Positions 9,012 to 18,134 of a stretch of DNA of 49,362 nt are shown here, piece after piece. Location of the stretch: NCBI RefSeq assembly GCF_017115025.1, contig NZ_JABXKM010000034.1, forward strand, positions 8,217 through 57,578, given 5' to 3'. The notes below the pieces were generated by a model. The model saw only the letters and a program-made list of their open reading frames with translations. It did not search any database and was not told the origin of the DNA. The DNA comes from Nostoc sp. NOS(2021) (lineage in GTDB: Bacteria; Cyanobacteriota; Cyanobacteriia; Cyanobacteriales; Nostocaceae). Position 1 is the stretch's first letter. The number at the start of each line of letters is the position of its first letter. The position numbers and the translations under genes are program-made.

Positions 9012-10634
9012 CTAATTATAACACCTTACTTTCATTATTGCTGGGTACTTTTCTGCTTTCAGAAGGCTTTGAATCGGGTTTAGAGCCTTACCGATTTCAT
9101 GTTCAGTAAAGTGATCTGTAAAATGAGCTATTTCTGCCTCATGTCCCCGATGATATAGTAGACAACTACCTAAGCTAGGGACAGGGTGTTCAACCTGTTT
9201 AATTGGGATTTGCTTGGGGTTCTCAATCAGGTATGAATAAAACTTCAGATGTATGTAGTTTAGCGACGAAGGTTGATTCATGAAGATAACTTCTTTGGGG
9301 TTTTGATCTACAGCAGCTTGGAGAGACTCTTTAAAGTTAAAGCTGTCCATAGCTTTGGCACTTTGAGGTGGGTAGAATATGAAGTAATTGAACTGATAGC
9401 CAATTATTTCAAATAGAAAAAAGATTAGTATGCAGGTAATTAGACCTTGCTTTCGATAATAATTTTTAATTGATAGGATAAATTTGAAACCATAGCAAGA
9501 GATCAATAAGATGTAATAACTTATCAACAAACTTCTCAACGCATGAGGAGAAACTCCCGAAGTTAATGCAGCACCCACAGGTGATAAAAATAAGTTAACT
9601 AAAAGGAAGATATTAAATTTATTGAGAATTAGCTTTTTGTTAATCAAAATATTTATTACACCTAGCAGGAATAGAAACCAAGTTATGCTAAAAACAACCC
9701 CTCCATAGCCAGTTGCATGTCGTAAATTTGTATCTCCGCTTCGTATCAAGAAGTCTGGCGACCAATAAATAATATAATTGTGAATAAATATGAGTACTTT
9801 TTTAAATATGGGTATAGATTCAAAAATGTAAGATATCTTACGAAATCTCACTGTTAAGCCATCTGGGTTGTTAACTGAAAATAGGATATATGGAATCAAA
9901 CAAAAAAGGAATGTTGATGTGATACCTATTAGCTTCTTGATGTTATTTCGCTCATAGTAGATGATCCATAATGAAATCAACATCAAGAATGACAAGATAC
10001 GAGCAGTAGGATATGTATATACAGAAGTACCCAAAGCTAACCCGCAAAGCAACACCTTAAAATAATTTAACTTCCCTTCTTTGTCTTCATGAAATATCAT
10101 CCACACGAGAAGTGCAGTTGCAGAAGTAGCAGTTAATTGAGAAATTACTTCAAAAGCAATCCTAGATACTGTAAAGAAGTGTGGTAGAAATCCAAAGGAT
10201 AGAAGAGCATAGAGCCAAACTATTTTGCTCCTTTGAAATATCTTATAAATTAGAATAAGCGTAAAAAATAAAGACAGAATGTAAAAAGTAAAGCTAGTGA
10301 ATCTGAGGTTGAATTCTGAGATTCCAAACAACTTAAATATCAAAGTAGCAGTATATATATAAACAGGAGCCTTGTAATCATTAAAGCTTCTAAAGTATGT
10401 GGGTAAGTAGATGCCGTGTTCATCCATTCCGGTTTGAGCAATTAGAGCAGCGTTGTAACCGATAGCAGATTCATCAAGAAAGAAACCAGTTGGTATTGCA
10501 TCTAACTGATAGAGGTGAGCAATTAAAATGGCTATGAATACTAGTGCAACTACAAAATTGTAACTTCTGTTTCCATATGCTCTAGAAATGAAAAAATCGC
10601 TAGCCTTCTCCCAATTCATATTCAAAATCCTCAT
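9012..10634 (-). CDS. GT-C family membrane glycosyltransferase (ArnT/PMT-like)
   Basis: A 540-residue polytopic membrane protein with roughly ten hydrophobic helices. The first periplasmic loop begins FFLDESAIGYNAALI; the acidic pair D-E in this position is the GT-C catalytic signature. Family 39/83 enzymes use polyprenyl-phosphate sugars to glycosylate lipids or proteins on the outer face of the membrane. The last 120 residues are a soluble periplasmic tail. The gene is clearly more AT-rich than its neighbours and stands alone, which may hint at transfer. Acceptor and sugar are unknown. Confidence 0.8.
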   Translation of the reverse strand: MRILNMNWEKASDFFISRAYGNRSYNFVVALVFIAILIAHLYQLDAIPTGFFLDESAIGYNAALIAQTGMDEHGIYLPTYFRSFNDYKAPVYIYTATLIFKLFGISEFNLRFTSFTFYILSLFFTLILIYKIFQRSKIVWLYALLSFGFLPHFFTVSRIAFEVISQLTATSATALLVWMIFHEDKEGKLNYFKVLLCGLALGTSVYTYPTARILSFLMLISLWIIYYERNNIKKLIGITSTFLFCLIPYILFSVNNPDGLTVRFRKISYIFESIPIFKKVLIFIHNYIIYWSPDFLIRSGDTNLRHATGYGGVVFSITWFLFLLGVINILINKKLILNKFNIFLLVNLFLSPVGAALTSGVSPHALRSLLISYYILLISCYGFKFILSIKNYYRKQGLITCILIFFLFEIIGYQFNYFIFYPPQSAKAMDSFNFKESLQAAVDQNPKEVIFMNQPSSLNYIHLKFYSYLIENPKQIPIKQVEHPVPSLGSCLLYHRGHEAEIAHFTDHFTEHEIGKALNPIQSLLKAEKYPAIMKVRCYN

Positions 10635-10711
10635 ATAGCGATCTGCTCTGATTTCTGAAATAAAATTGAATTAGTCTCAAACACCGAAGTCCATTTAAGA
10701 TAGCCTATAGT

Positions 10712-10729
10712 ACGTTATGTGCATAACGT
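10712..10729. promoter_or_regulatory. 18-bp near-perfect palindrome, possible operator
   Basis: ACGTTATG and CATAACGT pair perfectly around a 2-base centre (TG). The site lies 78 bp upstream of the glycosyltransferase start and about 290 bp upstream of the divergent membrane-protein gene. Size and symmetry fit a dimeric regulator site; no regulator can be named. Confidence 0.4.
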
Positions 10730-11017
10730 GTAATTGATGACCGAAAGTATTGTACCTTCGTTGGGGACACCAACGCGATCGCTCTCGTCAAAACCCTTTT
10801 ATTTTCTCTGGTAAAAAACTTTAGCCCGTAGTTTACCGCCGTAGGCATCGCACACCAATGTTAGATAAGTAAAAGGGTGATAAGGGTATAACACCTACCG
10901 AGTAAAGGTTTTGCCGGGAAATTTGCCGCAACTTTGTCAAAAGATACAAAAAAGTACCCAAATTTTTGCCAATATAATAAAATATTATTTCCTAAAATTC
11001 ACTTGGCAAAAATCGGT

Positions 11018-11743
11018 ATGAGTGCAAAACCGATAGAAGGTAACGGTAAGGCTTTTCTCGTTCTACTTTTGCCCATCTCGTTTTTGATTATTTTCCTGGT
11101 TACTACTTGGAGAATTTTACTGGCGGTAATTTTGCTGGTAATTGGCTTTAAGGTTTGGCAGGAATATCAATGGCAACAATGGACTGTTCGAGTTAACCCA
11201 ATTTTTCATCAGTTGGTTCGGGAAAATCAGGGCAGACTTACGCCAATGGACTTGGCAATCAGGGGCAATTTTCCTGGAACAACGGCAAAACGCTACTTGG
11301 ATGGTAAAGCCTCGGAATTTGGTGCTAGTGTACTGAATTCTGAAGATGCAGGGCAGTCTTATTACTTTATAACTGCCAGCATTCTCGGCAATATCCTTGA
11401 CAGTAGTGAGCCTGTTAAAGAACTTCCGGCTCAACCAGTTACTAAAACTGCCCGATCGCTCCTAGCACCACCACCAACCCCAGAGGAGGAAGAACCAGAA
11501 ACCGAATCACTGCCACAGCCAACCCATGAGCAAGCTAAACGATCGCTGGAAAAACAGTTAGTTTTTGGCTCTCTGATCCAATCTGAACTTGCTAAACGGC
11601 TAAATGTCTATTCCAGCACGGTTTATAAACGGCGAAATGATCCAGAGTTTCCTGAGTGGAGTCGCAGCAAAGATCCTGATGGTATTGCCTGGTCATACTT
11701 GGAAAAAACTAAGGAGTTTTTCCCACTGGAAGAAGAAGGTTAA
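11018..11743 (+). CDS. Uncharacterised membrane-anchored protein
   Basis: Not a family recognised by name. The chosen ATG (11018) gives 241 residues; an in-frame TTG at 10934 would add 28 residues without clear merit. Residues about 12-48 form two close hydrophobic segments (FLVLLLPISFLIIFLVTTW, then ILLAVILLVIGF). A basic/aromatic stretch and a helical domain with RLTPMDLAIRGNFPGTTAKR follow, resembling a winged-helix-like DNA- or protein-binding unit. Next comes a Pro/Glu linker (PPPTPEEEEPETE). The C-terminal part (LIQSELAKRLNVYSSTVYKR) looks like a second helix-turn-helix-type unit. It converges on pyrD. A cytoplasmic membrane-tethered regulator or scaffold is possible, but this is inference. 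Confidence 0.7.
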   Translation: MSAKPIEGNGKAFLVLLLPISFLIIFLVTTWRILLAVILLVIGFKVWQEYQWQQWTVRVNPIFHQLVRENQGRLTPMDLAIRGNFPGTTAKRYLDGKASEFGASVLNSEDAGQSYYFITASILGNILDSSEPVKELPAQPVTKTARSLLAPPPTPEEEEPETESLPQPTHEQAKRSLEKQLVFGSLIQSELAKRLNVYSSTVYKRRNDPEFPEWSRSKDPDGIAWSYLEKTKEFFPLEEEG

Positions 11744-11768
11744 ACAATTCAAAATTCAAAAATATTAA

Positions 11769-12932
11769 TTACTTTTGATTTTTGAATTCTAAACCCACAG
11801 CTTCGTTGATGGAATTTAATCCGCTTTGTTCTAGTAGGACAAGCAAACCTGCTAGAATCTGGCGTACCATCAGTGGGCCTTCGTAAATCCAGCCTGTATA
11901 AACCTGGATCAAGCTAGCACCAGCAGTAATTTTCTCCCAAGCATCTTCAGGAGAAAAGATGCCACCAACGCCAATAATCGGGATTTGTCCTTGGGTTTGC
12001 TGCCAAATAAAACGAATTACCTCAGTGGAGCGATCGCGCAATGGTTCACCACTAATTCCGCCAGCTTCATCCTGGGGTGATTTGCCCGTTTGGTCAATTA
12101 CCTGGGTTTTCAGTCCATCACGGCGGATAGTGGTATTAGTGGCGATAATTCCCGCCAGTTGGTAGGTTTTAGCAAGAGTTATAATGTCAGCGATCGCTTC
12201 CCATGACAAATCTGGCGCTATCTTGACAAAAATCGGCTTTTGTGTAGTATTTTCTTGTTGCAATAATTCTAAGATGGCACTGAGCATAGAAGCATCTTGG
12301 AGCGATCGCAACCCCGGCGTATTGGGGGAAGAGACATTAACAACAAAATAGTCTCCCAAATCCTTGAGTAAGCGAAAACTATCGAGATAATCCTGTGCGG
12401 CGGCTTCTAGGGGAGTTACCTTAGATTTACCCAAATTTATCCCTATAGGTATTGACTGGGTTAACTCCTGCTTTTCTGGTGCTAATCGTGTCGCCATTGC
12501 TGCTGCACCACTATTATTAAAGCCCATCCGATTGAGAGCAGCTTTATCCAACGGCAAGCGAAACAAACGGGGACGCGGATTTCCTGGCTGTGCGTGAAAA
12601 GTTACAGTTCCCAATTCTGCAAAGCCAAAACCCAGGTTAGACCAAATGCCAGCAGCTACTCCATCCTTATCGAAGCCAGCTGCTAACCCTACGGGATTTG
12701 GGAAATTTAGCCCAAACAAATTTTGTTCTAGGCGTGAATCATACAGACATAAGGACTGCTTTAGGCGTTGGTTTACCCAACTAGCAGGGAGGCGTAGGCG
12801 TAGCCCGTCGTAGACATCGCTTGTTTGCGATAGCCAACTAAAACTGCGAATCGTCTGCTGGTGTAACCACTCTGAATCGGTTTTTACCACATTGAACAAA
12901 AGCGGACGAATGGCAAATTTATAAATATCCAT
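11769..12932 (-). CDS. pyrD: Dihydroorotate dehydrogenase (quinone), class 2
   Basis: Oxidises dihydroorotate to orotate in pyrimidine synthesis, passing electrons through FMN to membrane quinones. Class 2 features are visible: an N-terminal amphipathic extension before the barrel, the FMN-site [20 protein letters not shown], the catalytic-serine segment [11 protein letters not shown] and the late [11 protein letters not shown] phosphate-binding loop. The 387 residues agree with class 2 length. The gene stands alone and converges on the uncharacterised gene upstream in the window. Near 12788-12820 the reading frame contains an in-frame copy of a common repeat word (GTAGGCGTAGCCCGTCGTAG), giving a small variable insertion. 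Confidence 0.97.
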   Translation of the reverse strand: MDIYKFAIRPLLFNVVKTDSEWLHQQTIRSFSWLSQTSDVYDGLRLRLPASWVNQRLKQSLCLYDSRLEQNLFGLNFPNPVGLAAGFDKDGVAAGIWSNLGFGFAELGTVTFHAQPGNPRPRLFRLPLDKAALNRMGFNNSGAAAMATRLAPEKQELTQSIPIGINLGKSKVTPLEAAAQDYLDSFRLLKDLGDYFVVNVSSPNTPGLRSLQDASMLSAILELLQQENTTQKPIFVKIAPDLSWEAIADIITLAKTYQLAGIIATNTTIRRDGLKTQVIDQTGKSPQDEAGGISGEPLRDRSTEVIRFIWQQTQGQIPIIGVGGIFSPEDAWEKITAGASLIQVYTGWIYEGPLMVRQILAGLLVLLEQSGLNSINEAVGLEFKNQK

Positions 12933-13041
12933 TAGCTTTTATAAAGAATAACTCAGAAGTCAGCAGTCATAATTCACACCAGAATTCTGTACGAGTGGGT
13001 AATGAGTATTGGTCAAAACCTTGCCCAGAAACAAAATCAGG

Positions 13042-13467
13042 ATGATTACAGTTCAGGTAGAACAGGAAGTAACTCAGCAGGATCGGATGACCGTGATCCA
13101 AATGATTCGCCAGTTCAATCAACATTTTTTTCCGTTGTCGGAGTGGCAATCTATAGCAGTTTTTGCACGAGATGAATCAGGCTTGATTGTTGGTGGAGTT
13201 CTGGGTGAAATCGGTTGCGATTGGCTTTATATCAGAGTTTTAGTTGTTCAAAAAGACTTACGCGGCAAAGGGATTGGAAGCAACATCCTTAAAACTGCTG
13301 AAAAAGAAGGTCAAAGGCAAAACTGTGTAGGGGTTCATCTTGAGACATTAGAATTTCAAGCTAAGGAATTTTATGAATCTCAAGGTTACACTGTATTTGC
13401 TTTTCAAGAAAATTATCCACTTGGGCATAAAAGATACTTCATGCAAAAGCTATTTAATCTGAGTTAA
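13042..13467 (+). CDS. GNAT-family N-acetyltransferase
   Basis: About 141 residues from the ATG at 13042; an upstream TTG at 13009 would add 11 residues of doubtful value. The central strand YIRVLVVQKDLRGKGIGSNI holds the acetyl-CoA pyrophosphate loop (R/Q-x-x-G-x-G). VHLETLEFQAKEFYESQGY is the family's motif B, and GHKRYFMQKL the last strand. The composition resembles small GNATs that acetylate amino groups of small metabolites. It starts about 110 bp from the divergent pyrD and has no functional neighbour that would point to a substrate. Confidence 0.85.
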   Translation: MITVQVEQEVTQQDRMTVIQMIRQFNQHFFPLSEWQSIAVFARDESGLIVGGVLGEIGCDWLYIRVLVVQKDLRGKGIGSNILKTAEKEGQRQNCVGVHLETLEFQAKEFYESQGYTVFAFQENYPLGHKRYFMQKLFNLS

Positions 13468-13519
13468 ACAATTGGTATGTGATTGAACGCTCTGTTTATT
13501 AGTGTTAGGTACTTCTGGC

Positions 13520-13623
13520 TAAGTAGCTGGGCGAAATTAAATATAAAATGTCATTCCAAGCGGAACGCAGTGGAGTGTTCGCAATGACAAACTATCTTAT
13601 ATTTATTTAGAACCATCTACTTA
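13520..13623. mobile_element. MITE, TAAGTAG-ended family, copy 1
   Basis: A 104-bp hairpin element with imperfect terminal inverted repeats. The left end is TAAGTAGCTGGGCGAAATTA and the right end, reverse-complemented, starts TAAGTAGATGGTTC. Both ends then share AAATATAA. The core is a different, common REP-type word (TGTCATTCC ... GCAATGACA). It lies in the gap between two converging genes. Copy 2 is at 37436-37554. Confidence 0.7.
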
Positions 13624-13667
13624 CATAACCCCCCTTAACACTATGCGAATTCGGTAGACTGCCGCGC

Positions 13668-14015
13668 TTACTCTTTAGCTTGTCGGAGTTCCTGTTTAGC
13701 TTGTCGGAGTTCCTCTTTAGCTTGCCGTGCTTCCTCTTTAGCTTGTCGGAGTTCTTCTTTAGTTAGCCGCACTTCTTCAGCAATCTGCCGCATTTCTTCG
13801 GCAGAAGTTCTCATTTCTTCAGCCAGCTGCCGGGTTTCTTCGGCAGAACTTCTCATTTCTTCAGCAAGCTGTCGCTGCTCCTCTTGTGAGAGCCTGAAAT
13901 CTTCAGCAGACTCTCGATCCTTCTCTTCTAAAAGCCTGGTATCTTCAGCAGACTCTCGCTTTTCCTCTGAGACTTGTCTCTGCTCCTCTAGAGCATCAGA
14001 CGAAGTTTCGCCCAT
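13668..14015 (-). CDS. Small heptad-repeat coiled-coil protein
   Basis: About 115 residues from the ATG at 14015 (an upstream TTG at 14072 adds 19). Nearly the whole chain is a charged seven-residue repeat of the type A-E-E-M-R-Q-x, drifting to A-K-E-E-L-R-Q near the C-terminus, where the DNA is close to a perfect 21-bp tandem repeat. Such a sequence should form a long, mostly charged single helix or coiled coil. No membrane segment, signal peptide or enzyme motif is present. Function unknown. The copy number of the 21-bp unit is probably unstable between strains. It is divergent from the large GAF gene. Confidence 0.65.
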   Translation of the reverse strand: MGETSSDALEEQRQVSEEKRESAEDTRLLEEKDRESAEDFRLSQEEQRQLAEEMRSSAEETRQLAEEMRTSAEEMRQIAEEVRLTKEELRQAKEEARQAKEELRQAKQELRQAKE

Positions 14016-14148
14016 TTCCCTAGCACTCCATAATCTAACTTCAACGAATCCGTTACCTAGAACTTTCAGCAAACACCCCTGACAATATTACTCAGGATGC
14101 TTTTCTGGGCATCTTATATATTACAAGCTATGTTAACCAATAAATCAG

Positions 14149-17073
14149 ATGGGGCAGCCGCAAAAACCTATAGCCGCCGAACAGCAGATCCTCTCCTTGG
14201 GACGTGTCCTTGAGAGCCTCAGAGAAGAAGATAATGTTGACGTTCTGATTGAAATTACTATTTCTTATCTCAAAGAACAGTTTGACTACAAACTGATTTG
14301 GATTGCTCTTTACGATCGCCTGAATCACATATTGTTCGGTAAAGGAGGCATCACACCTGATCATGACACCAGCTTTTTACGGCAAAGGGTTGTTCTCAGT
14401 CCTGGGGATTTATTAGAGCAAGTGGTGATTGAACAGCATCCTTTGGGCGTAGCTGATTTGCAAACCGAAATCCGCGCCGCCGAATGGCGAAAAATTGCCG
14501 AAAAATTCCACATCCAGGGAACGATTATTTTACCAATTCGCTATAAAGATCGTTGCTTGGGTTTGTTGTTACTGGGTTCAGAACGCTGGGGCTACCTACT
14601 CACAGGGGAAGCAAAAGCACGTTTGATGATGGTTTTAGGCGAACTGGGGGCAGTGCTTTATCAAAAAGAGATGGATTTGCAGCACAAGCAAACCAAGAGA
14701 ACCGACGAGCCATTATTAGAATTGTTAGAAAATTTACGCACCCTGACTAACCTTAATCAAAGACTTGAAGCAGCAGTGCAAGCAACTCATAAATTTATCT
14801 CCCCCACCCGGACAAATGTTTACTGGTTTGAGCGGGAAGGGCGCTACTTTTGGTGTCGGATGAGCAATCAGCTTGTCAAAATCGATCGCAATTCCAGCAC
14901 TCAGCAAGCAGCAGGAATGACGGTGCAGGACTTGAGCGACTTTTATTATGCTTTGGCAGTTAACCAAATTGTCTCGATTGGTGATGCACGTAGTTCTTTA
15001 AAGAGCCATTTTACGGCAAAATTGCTGCAACGGCTGAAGGTGCGATCGCTCTTGGCAGCTCCAATCATCTGGCAAAAGAACTTAGTAGGTTTTCTGGCGG
15101 TAGAAAGCAATGAACCTCGGATATGGACGGAGACAGATAAAAATTTCGTCCAAGGTGTTGCTGGCTTAATCTCCCTGGTTGCAGCTACCGAAAGCATGGA
15201 AAGCACCATCAAACAGATTCAAGACGATGCCCAACTGACTGGACAAGTTGCCCAAGGTATTTATAGCGAACATGACCTTCAGGAAACTTTACACAGCTGT
15301 GCTAAAAGAGTTTTAGCTCGACTAGGTGCGACGCGATTTTTGTTGTTGCAGTATGACCCTGAGCAGAATAATTATCAATTTATTTACCAAAATCAGCCCC
15401 ATAATCGCCGATCGTTGACATTTACCCTTCCTAATCTCAAAGAATTAGATGGGCAGCTTTTGCAACGTTCAACTCAAGCGGTGGAAATTGAGAACTTAGA
15501 TGAAGATTTACGCTTTTTTAACTGGCGTCCTTCGTTGTTAGAAAATGGTGTGCGATCGCTACTTATTTGTAAATGCACTCACGGTCATATACCAGCACCA
15601 CTTTTAGTTATCACTCACGAAACCCATCGTTCTTGGACAACTCTGGAAAAGGAATTGCTGTGGGCAGTTAGTCAACAGATTGGTGTCATTGTTCGTCAGT
15701 GGCAATTACATAAGCGCACCACCCAGCAGCAAAAAGTTTCCCAAGCATTTGAGCAATGCCTACGCATCCTGACACAATCACAGAACAGCAAAATCGAGGT
15801 CGAAAAAAAGCATTTAGAACGTACAGCACTCGAACAAATAGCATCAATTTTGGGCTGTCCACTAGCGGTACTGCTATCCTGGTCGCCTGGTGAAAGCTGG
15901 GCAGAAATTATCCCTGGAGTGATTGACAATAGTCAATTTGGAGTTTTTTCCGATGCATCTATTCCGATCCAGGCTGAAGCCTTAATTCAATGGGCACTTG
16001 CTACGGAGAGTTACCTGACTTTGAGGGTGGATAATTTACCCCCGGAAACCCGGAAATGGTTGAATACTCCAGATAAAGGTCAAATTTTGGTGATGGCATT
16101 ACGTACCAATACTGACTATGAAACCACAGGTGTAGTGTTGTTGGTAGACTATCAAGAGCGTCGCTGGTCAGAACAAAGCCTCAGTGCGATCGCGACTCTG
16201 ATTTCTCTATTAGCCTGGTGGCGTCGTGAAAAGCAAATTACCCGACTTCTAGAATCCACAACAAAGGAATTACAACAACTCAACTGGTACAAACATCGTC
16301 GCCTAGAGGAAATTCAAAGAATAACGGCGCTGTCCCTGAAACAAATACATGATTTGGGCATTCCTGCTAATGAACTGACTCAGATGCGCTACCAGCTATT
16401 GCTGCGGCAGTTAGATCATACAGCCACCTCCATGAGTGGAATGCTAAAACTTGAACACTGGCAGCTACATATCAGTTGGGAAACTATGCCCATAGCCAGT
16501 TTACTGAAGCGATCGCTCGAACGCATCGAAAATTTAGTCAAACAACAAAAGCTGTGGATTGGTGTACATGGTTTGGGACAACCGATTGAGGATCAAGAGT
16601 CGCCAAAGAATTCTTCATTAGCTAGAGGCGTTCCTACCTCAAACGCTCAATCTTCAATGGCGATCGCTGGTGATATTGTCAAAATTGAATTAGTTATCCA
16701 TGAATTATTGGTTACTGCCTGTAACCGTTCTCAAACCGGCGGCAGAATTGATATTTGGTGTCGCCGTTTAGATGCATCTAAAACCGTAGATGCAAAGCAT
16801 TCTTCTGCAAGTGTAGGGGCTGAACATCAGACATCGCTAGAATTGTCGATTACATACAACGGTGCGATCGAACCACAGTTACTTACAGAGCTACATGATA
16901 ATACACCCAAGGATGTGCTTGCTCCCTCCAACCTTGACCAACCACCAGGTTTACATCTGGTAATCTGCCAAAATCTTATGCAGGAGTTGGGAGGAGAGTT
17001 GAATTTCTATCAATTACCAGATAATCGGGTAGTTAGCCGCTTGTTGTTGCCGTTAGTTGGTCATGATTCTTAG
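14149..17073 (+). CDS. Multi-GAF sensor protein with degenerate histidine-kinase end
   Basis: A 974-residue soluble protein. About four GAF-like units can be traced: roughly 30-170 (ILPIRYKDRCLGLLLLGS), 200-345 (LLAAPIIWQKNLVGFLAVES), 370-510 and 530-690. A helical segment (about 695-790) takes the DHp position but lacks a canonical H-E/D-x-x-x-P phosphoacceptor box. The end (about 840-974) has the order of a HATPase_c domain: ELVIHELLVTACNRS in the N-box place and GLHLVICQNLMQELGG in the G2 place. The key Asn and the D-x-G-x-G are not conserved, however. GAF domains bind small ligands or chromophores, but no bilin-type Cys-His stands out. It may be a signalling pseudokinase; no response regulator lies beside it. 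Confidence 0.8.
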   Translation: MGQPQKPIAAEQQILSLGRVLESLREEDNVDVLIEITISYLKEQFDYKLIWIALYDRLNHILFGKGGITPDHDTSFLRQRVVLSPGDLLEQVVIEQHPLGVADLQTEIRAAEWRKIAEKFHIQGTIILPIRYKDRCLGLLLLGSERWGYLLTGEAKARLMMVLGELGAVLYQKEMDLQHKQTKRTDEPLLELLENLRTLTNLNQRLEAAVQATHKFISPTRTNVYWFEREGRYFWCRMSNQLVKIDRNSSTQQAAGMTVQDLSDFYYALAVNQIVSIGDARSSLKSHFTAKLLQRLKVRSLLAAPIIWQKNLVGFLAVESNEPRIWTETDKNFVQGVAGLISLVAATESMESTIKQIQDDAQLTGQVAQGIYSEHDLQETLHSCAKRVLARLGATRFLLLQYDPEQNNYQFIYQNQPHNRRSLTFTLPNLKELDGQLLQRSTQAVEIENLDEDLRFFNWRPSLLENGVRSLLICKCTHGHIPAPLLVITHETHRSWTTLEKELLWAVSQQIGVIVRQWQLHKRTTQQQKVSQAFEQCLRILTQSQNSKIEVEKKHLERTALEQIASILGCPLAVLLSWSPGESWAEIIPGVIDNSQFGVFSDASIPIQAEALIQWALATESYLTLRVDNLPPETRKWLNTPDKGQILVMALRTNTDYETTGVVLLVDYQERRWSEQSLSAIATLISLLAWWRREKQITRLLESTTKELQQLNWYKHRRLEEIQRITALSLKQIHDLGIPANELTQMRYQLLLRQLDHTATSMSGMLKLEHWQLHISWETMPIASLLKRSLERIENLVKQQKLWIGVHGLGQPIEDQESPKNSSLARGVPTSNAQSSMAIAGDIVKIELVIHELLVTACNRSQTGGRIDIWCRRLDASKTVDAKHSSASVGAEHQTSLELSITYNGAIEPQLLTELHDNTPKDVLAPSNLDQPPGLHLVICQNLMQELGGELNFYQLPDNRVVSRLLLPLVGHDS

Positions 17074-17268
17074 AGGATGTTTGAAAAGTATTGGGCGAAT
17101 TCTATGAGACTGTTGGCGAATAAGTGAGGGGTTAAACCCAGCCCTAAAACCTCGCTGAGAGCGTTGCTTTCCCGCCCTGCAATAAATTGCGGGCTAATAG
17201 CTAAAGTACGTTGAAACGCACTACTCGCGTTTGTTATATTGGCGATGCCTACGGCGGGCTTCGCCAAC

Positions 17269-17457
17269 GCGTTTGCTACATTGGCGATCGCCTTTGCTAC
17301 ATTGGCGATCGCCTTTGCTACATTGGCGATCGCCTTTGTTACATTGGCGATCGCCTTTGTTACATTGGCGATCGCGTTTGCTATATCGGCGATCGCGTTT
17401 GCTATATCGGCGATCGCATTTGCTATTTCTGCGATCGCATTTGCTATTTCTGCGATG
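17269..17457. repeat. 21-bp HIP1-containing tandem array, nine copies
   Basis: Nine head-to-tail 21-bp units, each with TTGCTA or TTGTTA, a short AT word and a GCGATC joint that makes the HIP1 octamer GCGATCGC at most unit borders. Sequence changes come in pairs of neighbouring units, which suggests stepwise duplication. On both sides lie interspersed repeat words (GCCTACGGCGGGCTTCGCC and GCTTACGGCTGGCTACGCC). The period is a multiple of three, so several frames stay open on both strands, one of them with the heptapeptide AFATLAI. This is more likely a consequence of the period than real coding. Confidence 0.85.
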
Positions 17458-17475
17458 CTTACGGCTGGCTACGCC

Positions 17476-17612
17476 CAATACGGTTCGCTTAAGATCCCCC
17501 CGCCTGCGGCGACCCCCTTAAAAAGTGGGTAAAAGAGGGTTATGAGCAAGCCTTAAAAAGGGGGGTTGGGGGGATCTTCCTGGGCAAAATATCACTAACC
17601 GAACCGTATTGT
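17476..17612. mobile_element. MITE, CAATACGG-ended family, copy A
   Basis: A 137-bp hairpin element. The termini are CAATACGGTTCG and CGAACCGTATTG (perfect 12-bp inverted repeat). A second inner inverted repeat pairs AAGATCCCCCC with GGGGGGATCTT. It is flanked by the exact 9-bp duplication GGCTACGCC (17467-17475 and 17613-17621). The insertion has split an interspersed repeat word next to the HIP1 array. There is no coding capacity, so it needs a transposase supplied elsewhere. Confidence 0.85.
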
Positions 17613-17621
17613 GGCTACGCC

Positions 17622-18134
17622 TACGCGTTTGCTACAAAAACCATCACTTGATATTTATCCAAAAGACTTGCCTGCTCTAACTCCTGCCATTTTTTAAGTC
17701 ATCGAACTCACATCATATTAACTACAAGCGTTAACAATTTATCCTTGTGACTGTCAACGCTAATTAAACGGAAGTATAAAATTATCTTGACTTGAATATC
17801 TACAAGAAAACGTGACATTTTTTAAAATAGTAGTTAATATGTAACTTGATAAAACACTGATCAACATCATTCGTTTTTGAATATTAAAATATATTAGCTA
17901 AATATCACCAAGATATTTATGACTTAGCATGAATAATAAAACAAAAATTGATTTTTATAAATTGCATTATCGTATTTACAGATTTAGATAGTTAATTAAA
18001 TGTTTATATCTATTTTGGTATAAGAATAGCGGATTAAATCTGCATTTATTAGGTAATAAGATGAAATCAAAACTCTTAAGCCATCGCCTTTACGAAGATC
18101 AATATAAAATTTATCTGCCTGGAGGAATCTATTA
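17622..18134. other. AT-rich leader region of the VWA-tubulin operon
   Basis: The last 510 bp before the operon hold no convincing gene and are strongly AT-rich. The promoter of the three-gene operon must lie here or further up. A strong ribosome site GGAGG stands at 18121-18125, ten bases before the ATG of the VWA gene. No palindromic operator was recognised. Confidence 0.55.

Noticed and set aside
17239..17532. Reading frame with AFATLAI heptapeptide repeats across the HIP1 array
   Set aside because: A tandem period divisible by three leaves several frames open on both strands. There is no ribosome site or known domain, and the frame runs on into the MITE.
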